NCBI GenBank assembly: GCA_011009095.1 | Contig: VTPC01090027.1 | Coordinates: 413,480 to 477,479 of the forward strand | DNA length: 64,000 nucleotides | Reading direction: 5' to 3' | Origin: Ignelater luminosus | Lineage: Eukaryota; Arthropoda; Insecta; Coleoptera; Elateridae | Made by a program: the position numbers and the translations under genes | Shown here: positions 34,469 to 47,320 of the stretch, piece by piece | Layout of the letters: every line of letters begins with the position of its first letter | Numbering within the stretch: position 1 is the first letter of the stretch | Notes under the pieces: generated by a model | Databases searched by the model: none | The model's input: only the letters and a program-made list of their open reading frames with translations | What the model was told of the DNA's origin: nothing

Positions 34469-37400
34469 TTACCGTTTTTACGACCACTTGAGTTTACGAG
34501 AAAGCTTTTCTGTGTAAATAAACGTGTCGGCACATTCAGAATTTTAAAGTTCGTCGGGTTGAAAATACCATAATCGAAACACTGTAGCTGATTTATTGAT
34601 AATTCAAAGAAGCGCTTGTACTCGGAAAAAGAAATCATTAAACTTTGTGCAATTATACAAGTTGATTGATAAGATTAAATCTGACAGTGGTAACAGCTAC
34701 CTGTTTCGAGTTCGTTTGTTAATATCAGACAATTTGCATTATCTAATTAGCATCATTATTACTTGACTCTCAAGAAAAACACTTCAAATTGTATTGGTTT
34801 TAAGTAAGTCAGCAAGCACTGAACTTATGCCAGGGGAAACTTTCGTACTGACAACAAGGATCTACTGCCTTCTAGGTGGCTGTATCAAAGCGATTTCTGC
34901 AAGTATTGCATTCTTCTAATAAAATAAAACCTTGAAATCTTGACTGTCACGGTGAATTCAGAAAAGAAAGAAAAAAGCAGTACGATCTTCAGGTTTTCGT
35001 CTATATACCGAAGAGAGGAGGATCCTCAGAGTTGGTGTACCCAAAAACATGGCCACTCATCAAGATCCTACTAGTATCTAGGACCTAAATCAGAAACCTA
35101 CAAAGCAGAAGATTAAAAAATGATTTCAAACTGTATAAAGTTGCAAGGTGTAACCATAGAGCTCCCTGAGGGAAGGCTGAGTAAAGTAGGATACAAAATC
35201 TACCAAGGGTTAACTCAATTAATGTTTAAGGTTACTAGGAAACAGAAGCCAGCAGTTGGTATCTAGAGAATCCTAGCAAAAACTTATGTAGACCTTGGAA
35301 TATTTCAGAAATACTAACCTTGAAAATAAAAATAGCGCTTGACCCGAATAACACCTACAGGGCACGTAGACGTCATCGTCGTCTTTCTCGTAGTTCATTC
35401 CTGAAGTGACCGTTATAAAACTTGTTTATCTTCAACTTCATTTAGATAGTTACTGGTGCGAAATGTCGCCAGAGACCGCGAGCTGCAAAGAGCCAAGAAT
35501 CTACTTCGCCAAGGCACATTACTCCAGCATCCAGGCAGCCAGGTAAAGGCAAATATAAATATGGAAATCCACAACTGCAGTCTACTGCAAACAACCGTCA
35601 TCCTAAGATACAAATTCTTCAAGAGCCTGCGAGACATCGTAGACTTTACCTACCGATGCACCCATTTAGGGATGAAAGAACAAGCCGCAGCCCATTACAA
35701 AACCGACAGAAGTAACGCACGAATTTCAAGAAACCCCGCAGCTGAGATTCCGCCGTGTACTCGTGTACTCCGCAAGTCTCCAACTAAGGACCAAAATCAT
35801 CGTCCACCCATATAGCTAGACACAAGATTCGACCCTGAAAGGACGCTGCTTCCGGTAACTCTTCTGTAGGTATTCTAAAAGAAAAAGAAGAAAACGAACA
35901 AGGAGGTGAAACAAATGACATCATCAAACTTCCGTCTATGAAGAAGAAGAATATTCTTATATAAGTCCAGGTGTTGCATCAGTTTTAGCCGTCTCAACAA
36001 GCAGACGTGCGATGAAGTGACACCGCTCCCCATAATCCAAAAACACTCTTTCGGACTGTTTGTTTTAACAATTTTACGTCTTAAAAGAACGCCAGCCATG
36101 TTTTGAAGAATGACGACCCAAGAATTCTACCTGCACGAGCTCACCATCGTTTACCTGTATGATGTCGTCTATTCCAAAAATCACCAGGAGCACCTACAAG
36201 ACTTCCGTCTGGAATTAGAGAGGCTCCAGATAAGTATATGGGCTACAATGCAACCCCAAGATGAACCTCTTCAAAGTTAGCGAGAACGTCATTAAAATCG
36301 ACTGCAACAACAGCATCGCCAACAAATCGAGAACACAACGTTGCTCGAGAACAAGAAAGAACTTCATTTCAAACTTTGCGCGCCTTACAGTTTTCCTACA
36401 AACCTGCTAGTTACTAAGAAGAGATGACTCTGAGGAACTTCGGAACTCGCCATCTTAGAAGAAGTCAAGAGTTCTCTGGCCATCACATCCCCTGGACTCT
36501 CAGTAGACGTCTGTTCTGCAAACGGACATGATAAGCATAGGCAAAAAGACAATCCTTTATCAACCAGCGGTCACCAGGCCTTATCTCGAAAACTGCTTTT
36601 GTCGAGCACCAACGCAACAGCTGTCGACGCCGCCTCAACAACTAGTACCAGCCCTATGCCGCGTAATTAAGTGCAAAAAAACGCGAAAAAGACTATCAGT
36701 GAAAAGTAATGAGTACGTGAAGCCTGATAACGAGCATTGTTTCTTTAGTGTTAAGTCACTTTTAGCCAACACCTTGATTTCCTTTCATATGTTACCTACA
36801 TTATGTTTGTTTCTGTAAAATTTTGATTTGGCAAAAACAAGAAAATTCAAAGTATTGATGGCTCGATCGCTAAGACGTAGGCGATTGCTACCAGAAGTCA
36901 CGAGCTGCAAAGAATTGCAAGTCAATCTTGCCAGAATATGACAGCCTAGCAGCCAGTCAACCAGAGACGGGTATCGCTACTCTGACAGTTTATTTATTAA
37001 ATATGAGAGACCTGACAAGACTTGCAAGAATGTCTTTTATTGCAACTACTACCGCCCTAGAAATCCAAGTATTGTACAGTAAGCAAATAACATGGAGCCT
37101 GCCTTCACTTGATGCCCATAATTCACGGAGACCAAGGTCCTTCTGAGTCTTAGCAGAGGCGTAACAAGACGAACACAGCCGTTGCAAAAAAAAGTGCAGT
37201 AATAATGATAAAAAAAGTGAAGACGACTCGATAGTTGAAGAGTGAGATGTTAGAGTGTTTTGTTGATGTTGGAGATGATGATGGCTGGTAATACGAAGAT
37301 GATGAGCTTTTGGAATGGATACGTGGAGATAACAAGATGATGATTGCGTACGAATGGTTGGATAGTTCACGTGTTGAGAATGAAGAATATAAAAAAGTTG

Positions 37401-40400
37401 ATGGTGGTGATAATGGCTGAACTAACATATGATGTTGTTAGTAAACGGTGACGCGGGAGTTATAGATGAACAGCTGAATGGGAAAAACGATTTTCTTCTC
37501 GCCACACAACGTAGACTTCCGCTGAGTCACTAGTGATAGAACCTAACTCACAACCAGACATATGTGACTCCGATATACAGGGAATTGGAAAGCTGGATGC
37601 AAGAACGATCCACAATAGAAGAGTTCCAAACTTCGGAATAATGGTAAACTGACCTTATCCAACACAACAGCACTCACCGCTGACACCTAGCAACTAGTCC
37701 AGCACGTTTGGGGCAAAGAAAGGCGAATTCGCTCTACTTTCATCTAATCTGTTAAGGGCAAGCTTAGTAACAGGATACTTAGCCACTATTTAGAACCGGT
37801 CGAAAATTGCTTTTATACCAAAACCTGAAAGATTGCTTACAGACAAGAGCATTCAGTGAAGAAAATTAAAGAAAATAGAGGAATTCAGATCTACCAACGT
37901 ATTATCTTTTATGCCAAAGCTGACGACTTAAAGAAACGTTGAGGGGAAAGTCTTTGGATAGAGAATCTGTTAGATCGAAGTCAACATGAGTATCAAACTT
38001 GAAAATCATACAAGTCCATTTTTCATTACCCAGTTGGAAGTATGGAAACGTTATAAATAATCGACAAATGGCTTTGAGAGCTTTTTTTTAACATTAAGAG
38101 AGGCTTTGACCATACTGGAGACTTAAGTGTAAGTCCGAAATACAGCACTGATGGCTTTCATCAGAGGGAGAAGATTCAACAGACTAAAAGTCTCAAGCTT
38201 CTTAGACAAGAAGCTGCCAAAAAGCTAAATATTTAGATGCTAAGCTGATCTGGAATTGGTTCGAGATCATTCTAACAAGATTAACCTAATTAATTACTAA
38301 TTAGAATTAAATTAATGTGGTTTAGATATGAAATAAACCGGTCATAATAACCAATGATTGCAATACGAAATTAAGTAAGAATTTCCGGCATTGCGTCCTT
38401 ATCACATTTCCGTTTTTCACTTGCTATAAGTTTTTGCTTTGTTATGTTTTTAATTTTCTAGTAATTAATAAATTTATTCCTAATAAAATGCGACATCCCT
38501 TTAAAAGGGAAAGTAACATAATGCGTCAGCAAAATCACATTTGACTGAAACTGGTGTTTGATCACTTACAAAATAGCTTCGACAATATTTTCCAAATAGC
38601 TACCTACTAATTCTTTTCAATAAACGGCATGTCGTGTATTAGAAAAAATAAAAAAGGAAATGGCCATAAAACATCTAAACTATCATCTAATAGAGGCAAC
38701 AGACATTATTATGTAGTTATTATAATAATAAATCTCGAATTCTACAGCTAAAAGAGAATAATGCGCTTCGCAAAACATTTGACCTTCCCCTTCACGTTAT
38801 CCCGTCTTATGTGGAGCTTTATCCGGACTTTATCCGGACTTTCCCCGGAATCGGCCATAAATTTAACGCACCCCGCATCTTTCTCAGATTTTTAAGTATA
38901 TTTGTAAGCGAACAACTCGATTTCCGGAGTAAAATATTACCAGAAAAAGAAAAAAGAATGTATTTTGGGAAAATTAAATAAAATTAAAATTCCAATACGA
39001 TTGATAACTTATTTGCTTATCCCTAAATAAAGTCAACAGTTAAAAGGAAAACTCTGCTTCTGTTTTAGTCGTTATTAGTTAATAAATATATCCCCATTTT
39101 CTGGAATTCATTGGAGTAATTTAGTTCGGGTATTTTAATTTTCATTTTCTCATAGCGCTTTCTTCTCTTACTCGCGATGATTGTTAATTAATTAATAAGT
39201 TAAAAGTGGAAGGGTTGCTGTTCTTTACGGTTAGTCGGTGCAATTTGCTAACATTATTAAGAGAAACGAAGCCGAGGCCCTCGCAAATATGTCCGAGATT
39301 CCGGCGCACTTTATGGTTTTCGCCCAGATTTCATTAGAGCTTTCCCTTCCGTCAGAAATGCACTTTGCTTGCCAAATACTAATTATCCACCACTTCTGTG
39401 CATGCCATTTTGAATTTTAAACTTCTCGAGACATGATAGCCAGAATGAAAGTAAATGTTTGAGGTGGAATTAAATCTTTATTCCTATTATGCTTACCTTC
39501 TTGAGGTGGTTAAAAGGAGAAATTTTTTACTTAATGGGATCGTTTCGAATGGTAAAACTCGATTCTTCGCACCTGTTTCTATAATATTTTAAATTTCCAA
39601 CTTTCCAAATTATCCCCAACAATAGTCTTCTAATAATAACACTTCAGGTAGTCAAATAGGTATTACGTTACAACTCAAATCTGGCACTTTGAATGCCGAA
39701 ATTACGTTACGGACAACATAACAACCCCTTCTTATAATTAATGAATGACCCCGCTAGGACATCAGAGGGTTTACACTTGCAAAAATTTCAACTGCTTCCT
39801 GAAACGCGATAATTATGAGGCGATCTTCCATCCTTTTTCAAGCATCGCCTTCGCACTACTTACAACAGAAACAGCCGACGTTTTACGGAACGGAAATGGA
39901 AATTTATGCAAGGACCTCTGCTGTACGCACCCTTTGAATTTAGCTATTGCAATGCCGGCTATGTGTATAAGAAAGGCGCCCCACGAAACCCCTCCTTTAT
40001 GTGTGGGTGCACAATAGGAAATGGTCTCGCAATCTAGGGCATCTTATAAGAAATTACAACACAATGAATATATAACCTCAAACAGGAATATATAAAGAGT
40101 AAGTAACGTGTTAGGGTGTAAAGTCCCTTCGAAGATTTTTGTTTTCATCATTTTTCAACTTTTAAGTTACTTTGTGAGATATTTAAAAATACTTTAATAC
40201 TATCTTTATAAACAAGTACAAGATGTCATTTGTAACAGTGATGATAAACAGAAAACTTTAAAGCCAATTTGTATTCTAAGTATCATTTTTATTTAAATCT
40301 TTGTTGTTCCATAAAAACCGTATATAAAAAGGCTTCAGAGATATTTAAAGAAAGCTTTTTTTTACAAACTTGCTTTTCAACGTTTTCAGTTTTTCACCTA

Positions 40401-40934
40401 GGGTATGGACAAGAAAGTATTACAGAGTTCAAAATATATAAATTTCATATATTATATTGCAGACAGTAATGATTAGATGAGAACATTTTTTTTGCTGGCA
40501 TGTAGAAGTTGGAAAACATGGATTTAACGTAAATGTAGCAACGGCTATCCACAGTACTGAGAGGTCGTGGTTCATTAACTTGATAGCCCAGAAGCTACTT
40601 CCTATACAATTCAAAAACCACAATTGGCCTTAAAGCAACATTTTCTTCTTCATATACTATAACCCTTATAGCAATTGGGAAAAATTTATAAATCTTATAT
40701 TATAAACATAAAATCTGTTTGTGTCGGTTAAACGTTCCTTACTGGAAATACGTACGTACTATTTGGATATCCGAAAGCGTAAAAACTATTTACCGATGCA
40801 TTCTAAAGTTGGCCACCTGTATGTTTAGATAGATAATTTATAGTAACAGTTTATATTTCATCTTCGTAATAAAAGAAAAATGGGAATATCGTAGTAGAAC
40901 TTGATCATCACGTACGTAACCTAGAAAATTTTAG
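34469..40934. other. Long non-coding stretch, no element recognised
   Basis: No domain was recognised on either strand. Frames of up to 126 codons (35456-35815 +, 36990-37370 -, 37150-37428 -) have low-complexity or anonymous content. A weakly similar segment appears twice, around 35455-35545 and 36890-36985, sharing CGAGCTGCAAAGA and CAGCCAG words. The interval 38.75-39.4 kb contains a less AT-rich patch with the duplicated word TTTATCCGGAC (about 38819-38840). Confidence 0.3.
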
Positions 40935-42515
40935 CACGAACAACTTACGGTGACCCGCGGTCGAAATTCGCACTCATTTAAACTTATCTGAAAATCTTCG
41001 CCTTTCCTTAACGATATCGAAAGCGCTATAAACAAAATCTAGTCTGGTCTCGCCATCCAACAAGTCACCTGAAACAGCCTAAGGTCCGGCGTTGCTCTTT
41101 ATTAATTCTACCGAAAGAGTTTTACATGGAAGATGTAAGAGCTTCACTATTAAATGAGCCACCAGTAGTAACCAACAGACGGGTTTCGCCCGCCATTAAT
41201 CTTCTAGGAAAATCTGCACAAATCGCACTTCATCTTTAAATGGACTTCACCTCTCATTAACCTTCTCGAAACTGCTACGCGCGGAATTTAATCTGGCTTC
41301 ACTATCAAATAAGTCAACCAAAGTGGTGCAAGGTTCTACTTTGCTCTTCATTAACCTTGTTAATTAAACTTTACACGGAATTTCAGAAATAGACATTACT
41401 TGGGTTTCACTTTCAAACGCGCCGTCTACGGTGTCCCAAAGTCAAACTTCGGATTATATTTACCTTCTAGGAAAATCTACGTACAAAAACTACTTAGACT
41501 TTGTCGTCCCAGGCCACTTACATACCTTGACCTACAGTCAGGTTTCTCCCTTTAATTACTTTCTTAAAGAAATAGTTTGGACTTTGCTTTCAAGAGAAAC
41601 TCCACTAACCTTCGCCGTTGATTAAACTATTCAACTACGGAATCTAATCTGACTTTGCCATCCAACGGGACATCCAAGGTGCTCAAGGTTCGGTTTTGTT
41701 CTGTATTAACTTAGTTTTAGAAAAAAAGCGCAGAAGCTACTTCAAGCACAAAGACAATTTGGGTCTCGCTCTAACACAAACCACATCGATTTCGAACTCT
41801 GTTGACCCTTTCGGGACATCTATCCACTGACACTAATCGGACTTTGTCGTTACAGACCACCGACTGTTAGGTTTCGTTCAAGGTTCGGTTTTGTTCTCTA
41901 TTAACTTAGTTTTTAAAAAAAAGTGCAGAAGCTATTTCAGGCACAAAAACAATTTGGGTCTTGCTCTGACACAAACCACATCGATTTCGGACTCTACTGG
42001 CCCTTTTGGGAATGTATGTAGTGAAACTAATTGGACTTTAGTTACCTTCTTAAAGAGACTATTTTAGCCTCGCTCTCTAGAGATTCCATTAGCCTTCGCC
42101 GTTCATTAAACCTCTCGAGTGCGGAATTTAATCTGGCTTCGCCATCAAACAGGCTGTCGGAGCTAACCCAAGGTTCGGTTTTCTTCTCTTGTTGAATGTT
42201 CCTGAGTCCGGCTCTGGTCCTAGTTGTAGTGGCAACACACACCAAGGCGAGTCTGGTTGGAACCAACGACCCCACTACGCTCCCTCTCGAACAGCAGCAG
42301 CCAAGGGGTGAAGACGTCCGCTCAACACAATCATTAAATTTGGTTATTTTCAATATTATTTTATGTAAATACTTTCAATAAATCTTTATGAGAATTACTA
42401 ACATCTCTATTAACTAAGTTAAAAGGAAACAAAGAAGCTACTTCAAACACAAAAACAATTTGGGCTTCGCTCTGACACAAGGCACATCGATTTCACACTC
42501 TGCTGATCCTCACCT
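40935..42515 (+). repeat. Tandem-repeat array 2, same family as array 1
   Basis: Shares the array 1 vocabulary: GGCTTCGCCATCAAACAGGC, CATTAACCTTCTCG, GAGCTTTACAC-type words and the CTCTATTAACTTAG block, in the same orientation. Two adjacent copies beginning AAGGTTCGGTTTTGTTCT at 41685 and 41880 are 195 bp apart. The next copy of that word starts at 42170. A solo LTR interrupts it at 42190-42403. On the minus strand one unit (about 42140-42042) happens to be open. Confidence 0.8.
42190..42403. repeat. Solo LTR inserted in array 2
   Basis: A 214-bp insertion beginning TGTTGAATGTTCC and ending ATTACTAACA, i.e. TGTT...AACA ends, with a polyA word AATAAA near its 3' side. It is flanked by TCTCT on both sides (42185-42189 and 42404-42408), a perfect 5-bp duplication. 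Sibling repeat copies at about 41685 and 41880 show the uninterrupted site, TTCTCTATTAACTTAG in the second. Without the insertion this copy would read the same way. The termini recall Copia-type LTRs, but BEL or gypsy cannot be excluded. Confidence 0.85.
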
Positions 42516-42517
42516 GT

Positions 42518-42905
42518 ATGAAAAAAATGGTGGGTGAAAGTTTTGAAGACGTAATGTTAAAACGAAAGAACAAGGTGGTTACCCTTGCCCCAGTCACCAA
42601 TACTATAAAATTTGGAGTCAAGAAAGTTACATTCGATCCACTAATTCTCTTCCAACGCGTGTGCATTGCCAAGCAGTCTGATGATGATCTACGAGAATTA
42701 TTCAAATTTGAACTTGCACACTTTTCAATGGCTCTCTTTACTGAATAAGATATGCGCAAGGGTACAAAGTCTGTGTGATATTCGGCATTCACTCCTATAC
42801 AGAAAGAAGTCAACTTTGGAAGTAGAACATGTAAAGTAATTGATGGTGGACACCTTCTACACAAGGTTGTGTGGAGTAAAACTAGTTTGATTCCTAAGCT
42901 TCTTT
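42518..42905 (+). pseudogene. Conserved repetitive arthropod ORF of unknown function, broken
   Basis: A 76-codon frame (42518-42745) followed, after a stop and in the same general reading, by more coding-like sequence to about 42905. Recognisable pieces are DPLILFQRVCIAKQSDDDLR, FKFELAHFSMALFTE, MRKGTKS, YSAFTPIQKEV and VIDGGHLLHKVVW. I recognise this pattern (FELAPFPxxLF, MRKxxKS and xVIDGGxLLHxVVW) as one that recurs in many arthropod gene models, but I cannot give it a name or function. One stop interrupts it. It begins directly where array 2 ends and runs into the hAT pseudogene. Confidence 0.55.
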
Positions 42906-42926
42906 ATAATTTTCCCTGCTACTACA

Positions 42927-44290
42927 TGCAGTAATCAGAAACGACTAAAGTTTCAAGCAAAGTGGCTTGATAGATGGCCTTGGCTAGCCTATTCTAAAAG
43001 GGAAGACGAAGTTTATTGCAACATATGCGTTTTGTTTTGTCACGATGAGGTTGGAAAAGGTACTCATGAAAACATAGGAGCATCTGTAACATGTGCGTTC
43101 AAGAAATGGAAGCATGCACTAGAGAAATTAGAGAAACACAATACATCGAAATATCATCGTGACTCTAAAGAGTATGCTGACAATTTTCTAATCAAATCAG
43201 GAAGTGTACTTGATGTTGCATCACAGATTGACTGTCAACGTAAAAAGGATCGCGAAAAGAATCGGGCTGTTCTGGGACGGATCGTAGAAACAATTTGATT
43301 TTGCGGAGAACAAGACCTTCCTCTTAGGGATGATGATGATAGTGGGCCGATAAGCTTAGACAAGCTGACTAAGAAAGGTGGAAAATTTCGTGCCTTATTA
43401 AAGTTCAGGGCAAATGCGGACAATGAGACTTTAAAAAACACATAATATCAAGTAAAAGAAACGTAACATATTTCAAAATGAGGTAATACACATAGCAGCA
43501 ACTTTAATTCAGAAAGAGTTAGTCAAGAAAATAAAAGAAGCTGGAGGCTTTAGTATTTTGGTAGATGAAACAATTGACGCATCTGCAGTTGAACAAATGT
43601 CTTTTTGAGTAAGATATGTAGGTACAGAAAATTCAAAGTCAACTCCGACTTTTTGGCCTTTGTGCCTGTTCACGACCAATCAGCTGAAAGTCTATCAACA
43701 CTGATTCCTGCAAAGTCCATCTCACAATTTAGTACCAGCTGTAAAGCATGCAAATGATGTCCTCTCTTCATTGCAGAATATAAAAGACAATGCTAAATCT
43801 GTTTTTAATGACATATTTGTTTGCGCATCCATATTGTTTAAAGAACTGTTTGACTGTGAACTAAGAGTTTCAAGAGTTACTGGCAGACAAACTCAGTGCT
43901 CAAATCCGCAAACGAATTTCGTCGAGGACTATTAAAGAATATCAGTTTTTGTTCAGTGTACCGACCAACAAATTACAAATTTAAAAGATAGGTTCACGGA
44001 GAATGAAAATTTCCTTTCAGCTTTTCAAGTGTTTTTACCAGGATTTGCTTCACCCGAAAAAGCAGTATTGCTAGAAAACTTACCACTCTATTATTCCCAT
44101 AAATGCCCAGTTACGGTGGTACAGACTGAATATTGTTTCGTGCAAAAAAGTCTCGTCAATGGGACCAAATACTGACGTTCTCACAGTACTAGAAAATTGT
44201 AACAAGGCTTTTCTCCAAATATACACAATCTTCTCACAATTTTGGCGACAACAACCAGTGTACAGCGCTCGTTCTCCACGATGAAAAGGG
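42927..44290 (+). pseudogene. hAT transposase (TTF finger / DUF4371 / dimerisation), broken
   Basis: The N-terminal TTF-type finger is open from about 42927 to 43298. It has KWLDRWPWLAYSKREDEVYC, CNICVLF, and a His/Ser/Tyr-rich end around KHNTSKYHRDS. A stop follows at 43296, then RALLKFRANADNETLKN (about 43390-43440). The DUF4371 core appears as GGFSILVDETIDASAVEQMS (about 43546-43605), with the catalytic Asp in VDET. The middle is scrambled by stops and indels. The C-terminal hAT dimerisation block is visible as NIHNLLTILATTTSVQRSFS, then TMKRVKS (about 44218-44298). The order is that of the ZMYM/TTF-like hAT transposases of animals. Many lesions rule out function. Confidence 0.75.
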
Positions 44291-44677
44291 TTAAGTCTGT
44301 TTGGATTTTAAGAATAACTTTATTTATATTTTATTTTACAGAACATGTAATGTCTATTTGTTATTTTTATATTCTGCTCCTTTTGTTATTATTTATTTAT
44401 GACTACTAGATCTACCTAACAAAGTCTTTACCAAGAAACAAGGTGGGGAATAAGAGACTAAGTTTCTTAGCTCTTTTGTCTATCCATTGGGATATAAAAG
44501 TAAGCTGTGATCTAGTGTGTGTATGACTGTGTATAAAATGCCGTCTGATTAGTTTACGTCACTAAATAATCAGTAGTAATAAAAGTACATAAATAGCGTT
44601 GCACTTTGACTAGTCAGCTCTCGGAAATTAAGAAGATAGGACACCCCTCCCGAACAAAATTCCTGACTACGTGCCTG
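42927..44677 (+). mobile_element. hAT element with TTF-type zinc finger, 5' end missing
   Basis: The coding remnant is described separately. The 3' end is clear: CGGGAG-type words lead to TCCTGACTACGTGCCTG, ending at 44677. Its inverse, CAGGCACGTAGTCAGGA, is the typical terminus of this hAT group. The expected 8-bp duplication would start CGCATCAA (44678), but no matching left terminus was found. The left end appears to be lost or replaced. Confidence 0.65.
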
Positions 44678-47168
44678 CGCATCAAGTAGGAAATCAATTC
44701 CATATAAATATTTCAGGCCCTTTGTGAAATTTTTGCAACTATAAAAGAAATTTCTATACATCAATGTTGATATTGGGAGATTTCAGTACAATTTGTTTTT
44801 ACTCGAAAACGGCGCATGCAAAGAAAGAATGCAGTAAGGTATCCAGAAGTCAGAGTGCGATTCAAGAGATGACAAAAAAAATGAGAAATAATATAAGAAA
44901 ATAAACACATCCTTGCTATATCAACAATGACGAATTCTAAGATTATGATAATAAAATCTCAACTCATAAATGTTAAACGAGAATTTGTTGAATTAAAGAA
45001 TTAAGTTGCCAATTTACCAACTTAGTCAATAATAAATTTATCAATAATGCTAGATTGGACAGCAAACCAATAGAGTTCCAAGAGTTCAAACTTCAATTGC
45101 AGTTGCATGCGGATTAATTTAAAGTCTACAAGACTTAGATTAACGAAATAGAGGAAAAAAACCTTAAATCGTTTGAGAAATAATTGAATGGAATAACGGA
45201 ATAAGTGAGTCTGAATCTGGAAATCGCAGTAGACGGCGACTTCCATTACTTCAAATAATTAAACGTTTAAAACGGAGTATTGTGTATTTATCAGCGCCAA
45301 ACAGACATTTTCTCTTTAGACCACCTTCTGAACGTCTTGCAAATTAAAATGACTTATTACGAGGAGGATAAAAAACACGACAAAACCGCGCGTCTAAGAA
45401 AGTGGGGGTCGTTATGTAAAAACGGCCCGTATAAACGGCACAATACTAAATCTAATTTATTAGTGCGAAGAAACGTAAAGCGCCATCACGAGAGAGAGCA
45501 GAAGAAGGAAGGGTTGGTTGCTGTGAAAGAGCACATTCTAAACACACAACACGTTCTCTCAGCCCCAAAGACACAACAAAACTTAATATTTTAAAATGCT
45601 TTTCAATTTTTGTCAGCTTTAGATTTCCAACGCTGCACACAAAAACAAAAACGTAAGAAGTTAGAGCTTCCTGTGCCAGAAGCTCGTCAGGAAACTGAGA
45701 AGGAAAGATAAAAATACATGCCGAACTCCCCAAACTTGAAATAAATTAGTCTGTATGACGTTATTGATATGATTTATTGAAAATAACCTGCACGAGAAAA
45801 AGGGAACTTCTACAAAGGAAATGGAAATGGAGTTTCGTTATATCTCTGCCTAAATATTTCCTGGGATAAAAATATTTTAATACAATTTAAACGTTAATTT
45901 TTAAGAATTTCTCTAAAATGTATGTGTCACCCTCCGTTACGATGTTTTGAACGTACGGTAAGCGAGCACGCTGCTATTGTTTTTGCTCCATTTGTCTTTA
46001 TGTCGCTGGCGCAGTCTTTATAGAGTGATTATTAACACAATCATATTCATGACTGCATTTCAGACTGGCCTTTTTTTCTTTCTTGTGACGCAATTTACTT
46101 TCCGTCTACGTCGTAAAATAGCAAGCGACGCAAACTAGAAGGAGATGGATTTTTAGGCTTTTCAGCATACAAACTACCGGTAATCAGGACTGTAATATAC
46201 TCATATTGCCTACGATTACGAGGTTATGACGAATTTCCATAGTGGTTTATGTACTAGATTTGTTATTTTGTAGCAGAAAAATTTAAAAACAGTTCAATTT
46301 AAGAGTTAAAATAACAATAACAGAGTATGTTATTTCTAGCTTCTGGCAATTATTTGTAAATGTAATTTAAATTAGAATATAGAATAGAAATCACGTAATT
46401 AACACGATTAGTCGAGTTTTATTGACAAACAATAAAATTAGTACATAATTCTAATACTGCTTTTCAATTTCTGTTCGTTTTTCTTTTGTAAGATTTTGAT
46501 GAGAAAGGCAATGTTAAAAATGTGTTAATGGGGACCAACGAGTTTTCAAATAGATTTTAGCACGTGGCCAATTGGCACGCTCAATTGAACAATGTGTTTT
46601 CACTGCATCATTTTTAAAATCTATTTACTTGCTATAGAGGAAAAACTGCCTCGTCATTGTTTCTCGATGAACTTAACTAACACTAGTGTTCATATAATCA
46701 GGAATTTGTAGAGAATGTTTATTTGATTGCAATCACTCGATTAGGAGAACTTTTTGTTTTGAAAGCTGTATATCAGGAAGAAGCATCAACTTGATAAAAG
46801 AATTTTATGATAGTTTACACCCATAAGAAAAACAGTTTCCTCAAGAAAGTTTTAAAGTGCTTTGCGCATGTAATACGGGTAAACTGAAACAGGGACTGGA
46901 TATAGTCTTCGACGAAGTCGAAAAAAGGTGAAAAACAGAGTAGGCTTGATAATTAGCATTTGGGAGGCCATATACGTAAAAATTAAATTAGAAATTGATG
47001 GCAAGGAATTCGCAAAGTTAAGACAGTTTAAAAAATATCTAAAGATAATGGAAAGTTAATTGATAGATGGAAGCATAAAACTTAAAATATACAATGCAAT
47101 CAAGAGATCTGTGGGTGTTTAAAAAATAACTTGAACGTATAGAAAAACAAACCAGTCAAAAAGGCTAT

Positions 47169-47320
47169 CATTTCACTAAAATACATTTTGATCGTAAATG
47201 CCACTAAATTTGGGTAAGTTTATTGCTGGTAGTTTGATACCGGAAGTAAAATCTTCTCGACTAATATTGGAATGGTTAACTTTTTATAACTGTTACTTAG
47301 AGTATACAAATCTTCATCAA
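47169..47320 (+). repeat. Dispersed repeat, copy 1
   Basis: Shares TTCACTAAAATACATT, GATCGTAA, a GGTAGTTTGA word and a later AATCTTCATC word with copy 2, in the same order and strand, about 2 kb apart. No coding content or terminal structure was seen. Confidence 0.6.

Noticed and set aside
37150..37428. Ser/Tyr-rich frame of 92 codons on the minus strand
   Set aside because: Low-complexity content from GAT/GAAG-rich plus-strand DNA; no domain and no supporting context.
46860..47110. Possible LINE C-terminal fragment
   Set aside because: Only scattered words such as KLKQGLD and IKLKIYNAIKRS in a stop-ridden reading; below the level I can support.
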